This document shows, one piece after another, positions 1 to 6,941 of a stretch of 7,951 nt of DNA. Every line of letters begins with the position of its first letter. The stretch's first letter is position 1. The position numbers and the translations under genes are program-made. Source of the stretch: JBKEDH01 sp047975295 (GTDB lineage Bacteria > Bacteroidota > Bacteroidia > Flavobacteriales > Flavobacteriaceae); the NCBI GenBank assembly GCA_047975295.1, contig JBKEDH010000146.1:1-7951 (forward strand). The letters are read 5' to 3'. The notes under the pieces are model-generated. The model did not search any database, was not told the origin of the DNA, and saw only the letters and a program-made list of their open reading frames with translations.

Positions 1-98
1 TTGTTATCGCTTCAATAGAAGCTTTATGAAAGAGAACATTTTTGACAATCTTCTCATCAGAATGGTTAATACAAGTCCTTGTCTAATCAAAAATATTA
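1..98. other. Unassigned left-edge sequence next to a truncated gene
   Basis: No recognisable gene lies here. One plus-strand frame is open from base 2 to a stop at 104-106 (34 codons), but its translation resembles nothing I know and does not match the protease region expected upstream of the following PDZ segment. A minus-strand frame is also open from about base 83 to the window edge, without an ATG, GTG or TTG start. The sequence contains a short palindrome, ACAAGTCCTTGT, at 71-82. It could be the end of a neighbouring or inserted element, but no inverted-repeat terminus can be shown from one side. Confidence 0.3.
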
Positions 99-530
99 GT
101 GATTAAGTGCCTAAGTCAAAACGGTTATTTTAAAGAAGAATTTAGATATAATAAAAGTGGGATAGAGTTGGAACACTATGGGGTTAGGTTGGTAAGAGAG
201 ATTGATAATTCGTCTCGAAACCGCTCGATGGCAGATATGGTAAAAAATGAAGACAAAAGGCACACGGTAGTTATCCATACCAGTTACAAATTATCTTTAA
301 AGCCAGCTTATTCCATTGTAGAATTAAGAAAAAATTCACCAGCATGGCTTGCCGGATTGCAAATAGGCGATATTATCTTATCGGTAAATGGCAAGCCTAC
401 CTATAATTTTACCCTGCAACAGGTAATATATAAATTTTATAATGATGCCGGTAAACATATTCGCTTAAAAATAGACCGGAACGGTATAGAAATGGATTTT
501 GATTTTATATTACAAGATCCGTTCCAATAA
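99..530 (+). CDS. PDZ-domain C-terminal part of an aspartyl-protease-family protein, probably 5'-truncated
   Basis: The 143-residue product ends in a PDZ domain at about residues 70-137, with the characteristic SPAWLAGLQIGDIILSVNG stretch at 80-98. Residues 8-35 (NGYFKEEFRYNKSGIELE and following) resemble the linker between the second retropepsin-like lobe and the C-terminal PDZ domain of Bacteroidota aspartyl-protease-family proteins, which are normally about 400 residues or more. The protease lobes with their catalytic DTG/DSG motifs are absent. The frame is closed by TAA at 84-86, and neither other plus-strand frame continues the homology. The GTG at 99 is only the first possible start; it has no ribosome-binding site, and the next in-frame ATG is at 228. 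A free-standing PDZ protein is possible, but a decayed 3' remnant is more likely. Without the protease lobes no proteolytic activity is expected. The recognition of the family is from memory of its C-terminal pattern. Confidence 0.75.
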   Translation: MIKCLSQNGYFKEEFRYNKSGIELEHYGVRLVREIDNSSRNRSMADMVKNEDKRHTVVIHTSYKLSLKPAYSIVELRKNSPAWLAGLQIGDIILSVNGKPTYNFTLQQVIYKFYNDAGKHIRLKIDRNGIEMDFDFILQDPFQ

Positions 531-537
531 TAAAAAA

Positions 538-583
538 CGAACCGCCTTAAAAGTGATAAAAAGGAACTTTCAAGACGGTTTTT
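538..583. terminator. Bidirectional terminator-like hairpin
   Basis: An imperfect inverted repeat lies between the converging PDZ and DUF1573 genes. AACCG (540-544), CTT (546-548) and AAGT (551-554) pair with ACTT (566-569), AAG (572-574) and CGGTT (576-580), with a C/A mismatch and a 2x2 internal loop. On the plus strand the stem runs into five T residues (579-583). On the minus strand it runs into a run from the six A residues at 532-537. The placement and both T tracts fit an intrinsic terminator shared by the two genes. Confidence 0.65.
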
Positions 584-600
584 AAATAATTTACATTATA

Positions 601-1020
601 TTATTGCTGCATAATACTGGTATTTTCTTTTTCAAGTAAACTTTTCGATTCGATCACCTCACCCTTAATCTTTAGAGCAACGGTTGGCGTGTCAGCGTTC
701 GAGATTACCGTAATGGTTTTCCTTATAGGACTTACACGGTTAGTATCATATTTAACTTCTATCTCACCTGTTTTTCCCGGTAAAATAGGGTCTTTTGGCT
801 TTTTGGGAATGGTACACCCGCAAGTCGATGATACTTGCGAAATAATCAAAGGAGCATCACCGGTATTGGTAAATTCAAAAGTACGGATACCATTGGCACC
901 TTTTTCAACGGTACCGTAATCTATGGTGGTGGTCTTAAATTCAATTTTGGCCACTTTTTCTTGGGCATTTATAGAAAAACTAAGTATTCCTATAAATAAA
1001 ATGCTAACAAAATGTTTCAT
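601..1020 (-). CDS. Secreted DUF1573 domain protein
   Basis: The 139-residue protein begins with a Sec signal peptide: MKH, a hydrophobic core to about residue 17, and a likely cleavage after Ala19 in INAQ. There is no lipobox Cys, so it should be released into the periplasm or exported rather than anchored as a lipoprotein. Residues about 25-122 form one DUF1573 domain, an immunoglobulin-like fold related to the ASPM/SPD-2/Hydin group. Visible family marks are FEFTNTGDAPLII (48-60), SSTCGCTIP (64-72) and the PGKTGEIEVKYD stretch (81-92). The closely spaced Cys67 and Cys69 are typical of the family and may bind metal or be redox-active, which is unproven. No enzymatic function is known for such single-domain proteins. 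It has its own promoter and is divergent from valS. The length is normal and the ATG at 1018-1020 is the natural start. Confidence 0.93.
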   Translation of the reverse strand: MKHFVSILFIGILSFSINAQEKVAKIEFKTTTIDYGTVEKGANGIRTFEFTNTGDAPLIISQVSSTCGCTIPKKPKDPILPGKTGEIEVKYDTNRVSPIRKTITVISNADTPTVALKIKGEVIESKSLLEKENTSIMQQ

Positions 1021-1050
1021 AATATAATTTTTTTGTTTCTCAACTTAAGT

Positions 1051-1082
1051 CAAACTTACTTACTTTTTCTTCAACCTACAAA
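1051..1082 (-). promoter_or_regulatory. Bacteroidota-type promoter for the DUF1573 gene
   Basis: Read on the minus strand, TTTG (plus-strand CAAA at 1079-1082) is followed after 20 bases by TAAGTTTG (plus-strand CAAACTTA at 1051-1058). This fits both parts of the phylum consensus TTTG-N(17-23)-TAnnTTTG used by the primary sigma factor. Transcription would start near 1045, giving a leader of about 25 bases before the ATG at 1020. Confidence 0.6.
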
Positions 1083-1193
1083 AATATTAGTCGAGATGTG
1101 TGTTAAATATTATTTTTAACTTTTTTAAAATACTCAAAATTTACGTGCTTTAAGGGTTTTTTGGCTTTTCAGATTCATTTTTTTATAAAGCCA

Positions 1194-1224
1194 TTTCGTA
1201 GCAACATAAATATAAGTACTTTTG
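1194..1224 (+). promoter_or_regulatory. Probable promoter of valS
   Basis: TACTTTTG at 1217-1224 matches the Bacteroidota -7 box TAnnTTTG. Nineteen bases upstream, TTTC (1194-1197) is a one-mismatch -33 element. A start near 1230 would leave a leader of about 25 bases, with no Shine-Dalgarno sequence before the ATG at 1255, as is usual in this phylum. Confidence 0.55.
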
Positions 1225-1254
1225 TAGCTCAATATTCAAAAACTATTCCAAAGT

Positions 1255-3891
1255 ATGCAAATACCGTCAAAATATGAAGCAGGTCAGGTAGAAAAAAAAT
1301 GGTACGATTACTGGATGGAGCATAATTATTTCCATTCAGAACCCGACGAAAGAGAGCCTTATACCATAGTTATTCCACCACCAAACGTTACGGGTGTATT
1401 GCATATGGGGCATATGCTTAACAATACCATTCAGGATGTATTGATACGCCGTGCCCGATTACAGGACAAAAATGCCTGTTGGGTACCGGGAACCGATCAT
1501 GCCTCCATTGCTACCGAAGCCAAAGTAGTTGCCAAATTAAAGGAGCAGGGCATTGATAAAAATGATTTGACCCGTGACGAATTTTTAAAACATGCTTGGG
1601 ATTGGACACACGAATATGGAGGGGTTATTTTAGAGCAGTTAAAAAAATTGGGCTGTTCTTGCGATTGGGATAGGACCAAGTTTACTATGGACGACGATAT
1701 GTCGAGAGCGGTTATAAAAGTATTTGTCGATTTATATAACAAAGGCCTTATTTATCGTGGTTACCGTATGGTAAATTGGGATCCGGAGGCCAAAACGACC
1801 CTATCGGACGAAGAGGTTATTTACGAAGAAAAACAAGGTAATCTTTATTATTTAAACTATAAAATAGAAGGAAGCGACGATACTTTAACCATAGCAACCA
1901 CAAGACCCGAAACCATTTTTGGCGATACGGCCGTTTGTATAAACCCCAACGACGAGCGTTTTACACATTTACGGGGTAAAAAGGCCATTGTTCCCATTTG
2001 CAATCGGGTAGTGCCGATTATCGAGGACGAATACGTCGATATAGAATTTGGTACGGGCTGCCTAAAAGTAACGCCGGCACATGACGAAAACGATAAAATG
2101 TTGGGCGATAAGCACCATTTGGAAGTAGTCGATATTTTTAACGAAGATGCCTCACTTAACAGTTATGGATTACATTATGAAGGCCAAGATAGGTTTGTGG
2201 TGCGTAAGGCCATAGCCAAAGAATTGGAAAAAACAGGTGTTTTGGTTAAAGTTGAAACCCATATTAATAAAGTTGGGACATCCGAACGAACCAAAGCAGT
2301 TATCGAACCCCGTTTAAGCGATCAGTGGTTTTTAAAAATGGAAGATTTGGCAAAACCCGCTTTACAGGCTGTTTTAAACGATAATCCCGATATAAAGCTT
2401 TTTCCCAAGAAATTTGAAAATACCTATCGCCATTGGATGGAAAACATTAGGGATTGGAACATTTCCCGCCAGTTGCTTTGGGGGCAGCAAATACCGGCAT
2501 ATTATTATGGCAATGGAAAAATGGATTTTGTAGTTGCCGAAACTATTGAAGCCGCTTTGGAATTGGCCAAACAAAAAACCAACAATCAACAATTAACAAT
2601 CGAGAATTTGCGTCAAGATACCGATGCCTTGGATACTTGGTTTTCGTCTTGGTTATGGCCCATGAGCGTGTTCGACGGTATCCGAAATCCCGAAAACGCC
2701 GATATAAAATATTATTACCCGACCAACGATTTGGTTACCGGACCCGATATTCTGTTTTTTTGGGTGGCCCGTATGATAATTGCCGGATACGAATACAAGG
2801 GCAAAAAGCCTTTTAATAACGTGTATTTAACAGGTTTGGTACGTGATAAAAAACGCCGAAAAATGAGTAAGTCCTTAGGAAACTCGCCCGATGCCCTAAA
2901 ACTTATAGAAGAATACAGCGCCGATGGCGTTCGGGTAGGGCTTTTGTTTAGTAGTGCAGCGGGTAACGATTTACTGTTCGACGAGGCTTTGTGCCAACAA
3001 GGAAAAGGCTTTGCAAACAAAATATGGAATGCTTATCGCCTAATTGACGGTTGGGATATTGATAAAACCTTGCCACAGCCCGAGTCGAGTAAAATAGCTC
3101 TAAAGTGGTACGAATCCAAATTCCAAAAAACCTTGGCCGAAATCGACGATCATTTTAGCAAGTACCGTTTAAGCGATGCCTTAATGACTATTTATAAGCT
3201 GATTATGGACGATTTTTCTTCGTGGTTGTTGGAAATTGTAAAACCGGCCTATCAAAAGCCTGTAGATACCCAAACACATAACGCATTAATTGCCGCTTTT
3301 GAAGATAATTTGAAAATCCTACATCCGTTTATGCCTTTTTTAACCGAGGATATTTGGCACTATATTGCCGAACGCACGCCAAAGGAAGCATTGATTATTG
3401 CAAAATGGCCCAACCCCAAACCCGTAAACAATACTTTAATTGCCGAATTTGAATTTGCTTCAGAAGTAGTATCGGGTATCAGAACCATAAGAAAGGACAA
3501 AAACATTGCATTTAAGGATATCATAAATGTTTCGCTTATCAATAACGAAAACGTTAATACGACTTTCGATACCGTAATATCCAAATTGGGACATGTAGAA
3601 ACATTAAGTTACGTTACCGAAGCCATTGAAGGGGCTTTAACTTTCCGTGTTAAATCGAACGAATATTTTGTGCCAATGGCAGGCAGTATAGATATAGAGG
3701 CCGAAATAGGAAAACTTACCGAAGAGCTTCATTATACCGAAGGCTTTTTAAAATCGGTACAAAAAAAGTTGTCGAACGAACGTTTTGTAAACAATGCACC
3801 CGAACAGGTTGTAGCGGTCGAAAAGAAGAAGGAAGCCGATGCCATAGCTAAAATAGAAACCTTAAAGACGAGTTTGGCAAGTTTAAAGTAG
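1255..3891 (+). CDS. valS: Valyl-tRNA synthetase
   Basis: This cytoplasmic class Ia aminoacyl-tRNA synthetase joins valine to tRNA-Val using ATP. The 878 residues are full length for the bacterial family. The HIGH-class motif is HMGH at 50-53, preceded by PPPNVTGVL. The KMSKS loop is an exact KMSKS at 536-540. The CP1 editing domain, which removes mischarged threonine, carries ATTRPET at 214-220. DTWFSSWLWP (460-469) and the ISRQLLWGQQIP stretch belong to the catalytic core. Residues about 640-780 are the helical anticodon-binding domain. From about 808 to the end the charged heptad-like sequence, including RFVNNAP, is the ValRS C-terminal coiled-coil arm that contacts the tRNA. The gene stands alone, divergent from DUF1573 and convergent with the LETM1-related gene. 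Nothing is truncated and all key motifs are present. Confidence 0.99.
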   Translation: MQIPSKYEAGQVEKKWYDYWMEHNYFHSEPDEREPYTIVIPPPNVTGVLHMGHMLNNTIQDVLIRRARLQDKNACWVPGTDHASIATEAKVVAKLKEQGIDKNDLTRDEFLKHAWDWTHEYGGVILEQLKKLGCSCDWDRTKFTMDDDMSRAVIKVFVDLYNKGLIYRGYRMVNWDPEAKTTLSDEEVIYEEKQGNLYYLNYKIEGSDDTLTIATTRPETIFGDTAVCINPNDERFTHLRGKKAIVPICNRVVPIIEDEYVDIEFGTGCLKVTPAHDENDKMLGDKHHLEVVDIFNEDASLNSYGLHYEGQDRFVVRKAIAKELEKTGVLVKVETHINKVGTSERTKAVIEPRLSDQWFLKMEDLAKPALQAVLNDNPDIKLFPKKFENTYRHWMENIRDWNISRQLLWGQQIPAYYYGNGKMDFVVAETIEAALELAKQKTNNQQLTIENLRQDTDALDTWFSSWLWPMSVFDGIRNPENADIKYYYPTNDLVTGPDILFFWVARMIIAGYEYKGKKPFNNVYLTGLVRDKKRRKMSKSLGNSPDALKLIEEYSADGVRVGLLFSSAAGNDLLFDEALCQQGKGFANKIWNAYRLIDGWDIDKTLPQPESSKIALKWYESKFQKTLAEIDDHFSKYRLSDALMTIYKLIMDDFSSWLLEIVKPAYQKPVDTQTHNALIAAFEDNLKILHPFMPFLTEDIWHYIAERTPKEALIIAKWPNPKPVNNTLIAEFEFASEVVSGIRTIRKDKNIAFKDIINVSLINNENVNTTFDTVISKLGHVETLSYVTEAIEGALTFRVKSNEYFVPMAGSIDIEAEIGKLTEELHYTEGFLKSVQKKLSNERFVNNAPEQVVAVEKKKEADAIAKIETLKTSLASLK

Positions 3892-4176
3892 TGCCAGTTT
3901 AAATTTTGTTTTTGAAATTTGTTATAGGTCATTTGGGGAGTAAAAGTGAAGTTTGGCAGAGCCAAATGAGCATTTTTAACAACAAAAAGAGACGAAAAAG
4001 GGGCACAACAAAACAAAGAATACAATTTAAACAGGCCTTTAAAAAATAAAAATGACAGTACATATTCCTGCAAAAATGGCAGGATGAATTGCTTTACGGC
4101 TCTGTTCAAAACAATTGGTTTTTAAAAAACCTTATAAGCAAAGCCAATTTTATTCAACATCTATAAAAAGACGGTA
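3892..4176. other. A+T-rich convergent intergenic gap with no supported gene
   Basis: This 285-bp gap lies between the stops of valS and the LETM1-related gene. A minus-strand frame is open across much of it (to an ATG at 4109) but runs antisense into the valS C-terminal arm, so I do not call it. It contains three palindromes: TTTGGC/GCCAAA at 3952-3966; TCCTGC/GCAGGA at 4066-4084 with a 7-base loop; and GGTTTTTAAAAAACC at 4117-4131. It may hold the two genes' terminators or be a dispersed intergenic repeat; one window cannot tell these apart. Confidence 0.5.
3952..3977 (+). terminator. Possible valS terminator
   Basis: A perfect 6-bp stem, TTTGGC (3952-3957) with GCCAAA (3961-3966), closes a 3-base AGA loop about 60 bases after the valS stop. 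Five T residues follow at 3973-3977, but six bases (TGAGCA) separate them from the stem. This weakens the case for an intrinsic terminator. Confidence 0.35.
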
Positions 4177-5349
4177 TTATTCCTCTATTCGGTTATCATC
4201 AAAAGCCGAAGGTAGTAATTTAGGTATAAATTTAATAACCAAAGGTAGCAGAATGGCCCCACCGGGGAGCAAAAAAATAGCAAGACTGGGTATCGATTTA
4301 AAAATATCCAATAATTGCTCCTGTACTTTTTTTTGTTCGTTAGGAGTTAAATCCCTTACAGTCGATTGCGTAAGTAACACCATAAGTTCTTTGCTGTCCT
4401 TTAGTTCTTTGTATAGGCGTTTGCTGTTACGTGTAATAAGTTTTTTTACCATTTTACTAGAATTGTTATAAAAACTTTTAACTACATTTTTAGAACTTAA
4501 AAGGGCAATGTGGTCTTTGTGTTGGGTATAAAAATGGTTAACAGCATCGATACTGTTTTTGGTTCCATTGGAATCAATCTGTAAATCGTTGCCCAGTTTA
4601 TATAAAAAATCCTTTTCGTTGTCATCTATATTGTGGTCGCTCCATGTAGCCATACAGGCCAAATCGATAATATATTGTTGTTCTAAAGGCGTGTTTATAA
4701 GCGTAATAGCTTTTTGGTAGCTTATGTTTTTTTGTTTGGCATAACGGAATGACGATTCGAACAGTTTTATCAAGCTTTCGTCGTAATCGTTTTTATAAGC
4801 TTTTGCTTTTAGCACGTTAATGGAAATAGCTTCGATGGCCAACTCGATATTTTCCACGTAGTTGGGCGAAATACATTTTAACCGTAAATAATGCTGATAG
4901 GCCAAAATATCGATATATAATAGAGCGTTGATAATGTGGTAGTTGAAGTTTTTGGTTAAAACATTATCGTCTATCTGTATGCGCCTGTGTATTATTTTTT
5001 CAAGTTGTTCTTCCGATTTTTTTCCTCCCAATAAGTCCTGTAGGAATGATGTTTTTTGTGTGTTTATTTCAGCATAAAAATTGATAACACTATCTATAAA
5101 ATTTTCTGTTGTTTTATGTTGATAATAGGTATTTAAAAAAGCCAAACAAAAGTTTGTTTTGCAAATTTCCTCTTCGGTAAAATCACCTCTATCTACAATA
5201 TGGTCAACAATTTCCATATTGCTACCATAAATAAAGCCGGAGTGTCTTAGTTTGGTGTAAAATATTTCGTTGTCAGAGTTTTTAATATAATCGTTACCCG
5301 AAATATCTATTAACAATTTTTTTATCCAACCATTGGCCGAAGGATTCAT
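4177..5349 (-). CDS. LETM1-related membrane protein (TerB-like plus LETM1-type C-terminus)
   Basis: The 390-residue protein has three visible parts. Residues 1-220 are mainly helical and acidic/basic mixed, with no motif I can name beyond the MNPSANGWIKK opening seen in flavobacterial relatives. Residues about 223-258 (QQYIIDLACMATW, then DHNIDDNEKDFLYKL) resemble a TerB-like helical module with an acidic motif. Residues about 308-383 match the core of mitochondrial LETM1. A charged helix (RLYKELKDSKELMVLL) is followed by LTPNEQKKVQEQL, then a proline-containing hydrophobic segment at 353-379 and FIPKLLPSAF at 374-383, the counterpart of LKLFPNMLPSTF in LETM1. LETM1 proteins act in mitochondrial K+/H+ or Ca2+/H+ exchange; the bacterial relatives are annotated as biofilm-associated, with unknown mechanism. 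The chain ends seven residues after the signature, so the LETM1 ribosome-binding domain is absent and the protein looks tail-anchored. It is divergent from ffh, with no clear -7 box. Confidence 0.88.
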   Translation of the reverse strand: MNPSANGWIKKLLIDISGNDYIKNSDNEIFYTKLRHSGFIYGSNMEIVDHIVDRGDFTEEEICKTNFCLAFLNTYYQHKTTENFIDSVINFYAEINTQKTSFLQDLLGGKKSEEQLEKIIHRRIQIDDNVLTKNFNYHIINALLYIDILAYQHYLRLKCISPNYVENIELAIEAISINVLKAKAYKNDYDESLIKLFESSFRYAKQKNISYQKAITLINTPLEQQYIIDLACMATWSDHNIDDNEKDFLYKLGNDLQIDSNGTKNSIDAVNHFYTQHKDHIALLSSKNVVKSFYNNSSKMVKKLITRNSKRLYKELKDSKELMVLLTQSTVRDLTPNEQKKVQEQLLDIFKSIPSLAIFLLPGGAILLPLVIKFIPKLLPSAFDDNRIEE

Positions 5350-5394
5350 AATATTTATGTGTTTGTTGATGTAAAAATAATATTTTTGGACTTA

Positions 5395-5459
5395 TGTAGG
5401 AGTATATTTTTTAACAAATAGTTATTGGTGCGTGTGTAGGAAAACAGTATTTTCTCCTA
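5395..5459. promoter_or_regulatory. Repeated TGTAGGA motif between the LETM1-related gene and ffh
   Basis: TGTAGGA occurs at 5395-5401 and again at 5435-5441, exactly 40 bases apart. An inverted copy of the shared core, CTCCTA (reverse complement TAGGAG), lies at 5454-5459, matching TAGGAG at 5397-5402. The spacing of about four helical turns within a divergent promoter region could suit a regulator. In A+T-rich DNA a 7-base repeat can also occur by chance. Confidence 0.25.
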
Positions 5460-5481
5460 TGAAAAAGACAAAATATTTCAT

Positions 5482-5489
5482 TACTTTTG
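5482..5489 (+). promoter_or_regulatory. -7 promoter box of ffh
   Basis: TACTTTTG fits the Bacteroidota -7 consensus TAnnTTTG and is the same octamer found ahead of valS. It lies 37 bases before the ffh ATG, giving a leader of about 30 bases. No convincing TTTG stands 17-23 bases upstream, so the -33 part is weak or absent. Confidence 0.5.
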
Positions 5490-5526
5490 CAACCTTATTA
5501 AGTAGCAGTAAAAACCCTAAAACATT

Positions 5527-6855
5527 ATGTTTAATAATTTAAGCGATAAATTAGATAAGGCCTTACACGTATTAAAGGGGCATGGAAGTATTACCGAAGT
5601 AAACGTAGCCGAGACGTTAAAAGAAGTGCGACGTGCTTTGTTGGATGCCGATGTTAACTTTAAAATAGCCAAAGATTTTACCAATAGGGTAAAGGAAAAA
5701 GCTCTGGGACAAAACGTATTGACTACGTTGCAACCAGGGCAATTAATGGTTAAAATTGTAAAGGACGAGCTAACCGAACTTATGGGGGGCGATGCCGAAG
5801 GTATTAACCTTTCGGGAAATCCAAGTATCGTGTTAATGTCCGGTCTGCAAGGTTCGGGTAAAACAACGTTTTCGGGCAAACTGGCCAATTACTTAAAAAC
5901 AAAAAAAACAAAAAAACCTTTACTGGTGGCTTGCGATGTTTACCGTCCTGCCGCGATAGACCAATTGCATGTTGTTGGCGACCAGATAGGTGTCGAGGTT
6001 TTTAGCGATAGAGGTAATCAAGATCCTGTTGCCATAGCCAAAGCAGGTATAGCCCATGCCAAGGCAAATGGTTTTAACGTAGTTATTATCGATACGGCCG
6101 GACGCTTAGCTGTCGATGAAGCAATGATGAACGAAATATCGAATATCCATCAAGCCATACAGCCACAGGAAACCCTTTTTGTGGTCGATTCCATGACAGG
6201 ACAAGATGCTGTTAATACAGCTAAGGCATTTAACGATGTACTTAATTTTGATGGGGTTATTTTAACCAAATTAGATGGCGATACCCGTGGCGGTGCAGCT
6301 CTTTCCATAAAAACGGTAGTAAACAAACCTATAAAATTTATTGGTACAGGCGAAAAAATGGAGGCTATCGATGTGTTCTATCCTTCTCGTATGGCCGACC
6401 GTATTCTTGGTATGGGCGATGTGGTATCGTTGGTAGAACGTGCACAAGAACAGTTTGACGAGGAGGAGGCACGTAAACTTCAAAAGAAAATAGCAAAAAA
6501 CCAATTTGGTTTCGACGATTTCTTAAAGCAGATCCAACAAATAAAGAAAATGGGTAATATGAAAGATCTTGTTGGTATGATACCCGGTGCCGGAAAAATG
6601 CTGAAAGATGTCGATATCGACGACGATGCCTTTAAGGGTATCGAAGCCATTATCCATTCCATGACGCCTACCGAACGCAGTAACCCATCTATTATAAACG
6701 CCAGCAGAAAGAAACGTATTGGTAAGGGATCTGGCACTTCGGTGCAAGAAGTGAACCAGCTGCTAAAGCAGTTTAACCAAATGAGTAAAATGATGAAGAT
6801 GATGCAGGGTGGCGGTGCTAAAAAAATGATGGGAATGATGCGTGGAATGCGGTAA
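5527..6855 (+). CDS. ffh: Signal recognition particle GTPase Ffh (SRP54)
   Basis: Ffh binds signal sequences of nascent inner-membrane proteins together with 4.5S/SRP RNA, and delivers ribosomes to FtsY at the membrane. The 442 residues have the usual N-G-M order. The N domain (1-90) contains RRALLDADVN at 35-44. The G domain has the P-loop GLQGSGKTT (106-114), DVYRPAA (137-143), DTAGR (189-193), TKLDG (247-251) and GTGE (273-276). The M domain (about 323-442) carries the RNA-binding stretch SRKKRIGKGSGTSVQEVN (393-410) and ends in a methionine-rich tail, KMMKMM and KKMMGMMRGMR. Length and motifs are normal. The SRP RNA gene is not in this window. The ATG at 5527 follows the -7 box directly and has no Shine-Dalgarno sequence. 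folD follows on the same strand without an obvious terminator, so co-transcription is likely. Confidence 0.99.
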   Translation: MFNNLSDKLDKALHVLKGHGSITEVNVAETLKEVRRALLDADVNFKIAKDFTNRVKEKALGQNVLTTLQPGQLMVKIVKDELTELMGGDAEGINLSGNPSIVLMSGLQGSGKTTFSGKLANYLKTKKTKKPLLVACDVYRPAAIDQLHVVGDQIGVEVFSDRGNQDPVAIAKAGIAHAKANGFNVVIIDTAGRLAVDEAMMNEISNIHQAIQPQETLFVVDSMTGQDAVNTAKAFNDVLNFDGVILTKLDGDTRGGAALSIKTVVNKPIKFIGTGEKMEAIDVFYPSRMADRILGMGDVVSLVERAQEQFDEEEARKLQKKIAKNQFGFDDFLKQIQQIKKMGNMKDLVGMIPGAGKMLKDVDIDDDAFKGIEAIIHSMTPTERSNPSIINASRKKRIGKGSGTSVQEVNQLLKQFNQMSKMMKMMQGGGAKKMMGMMRGMR

Positions 6856-6930
6856 GGAATTAAGAGTAAAAAATTAAAAGAAGATAGAGGAGTGAGGTGG
6901 TGTAATGACTTGAAAACAAATAAATAAACA

Positions 6931-6936
6931 AAAGGA
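6931..6936 (+). promoter_or_regulatory. Shine-Dalgarno-like site of folD
   Basis: AAAGGA ends five bases before the ATG at 6942. Most genes in this window have no such site, so it supports the chosen start. It also suggests that folD is translated from a shared ffh-folD message rather than from its own promoter, for which I see no TAnnTTTG box in the 86-bp gap. Confidence 0.4.
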
Positions 6937-6941
6937 TAACA

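Noticed and set aside
1021..1254. T-box or other valine-responsive leader ahead of valS
   Set aside because: The predicted leader is only about 25 bases, far too short for a T-box, and such leaders are not typical of this phylum.
2570..2612. KTNNQQLTIENL in ValRS, resembling the in-frame 'NNQQLTINN'-type repeats found in some Bacteroidota proteins
   Set aside because: As I recall flavobacterial ValRS sequences, the same number of residues lies between the ELA helix and DALDTWFSSW, so this looks like ordinary variation rather than an insertion.
3732..4109. 125-codon minus-strand open frame across the valS 3' end and the following gap
   Set aside because: It is antisense to the conserved valS coiled-coil arm, has a hydrophobic, low-complexity product with no recognisable domain, and no promoter upstream.
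4117..4131. GGTTTTTAAAAAACC palindrome as a terminator
   Set aside because: The two arms meet with almost no loop, the stem is nearly all A/T, and no T tract follows on either strand; it probably cannot act as an intrinsic terminator by itself.
4115..4471. 118-codon plus-strand open frame
   Set aside because: It lies mostly antisense to the LETM1-signature region of the minus-strand gene, which has clear homology; the product is Ser/Leu-rich, as expected from a reverse-strand shadow.
5517..5888. 123-codon minus-strand open frame over the start of ffh
   Set aside because: It is antisense to the conserved N and G domains of ffh and has no family resemblance.
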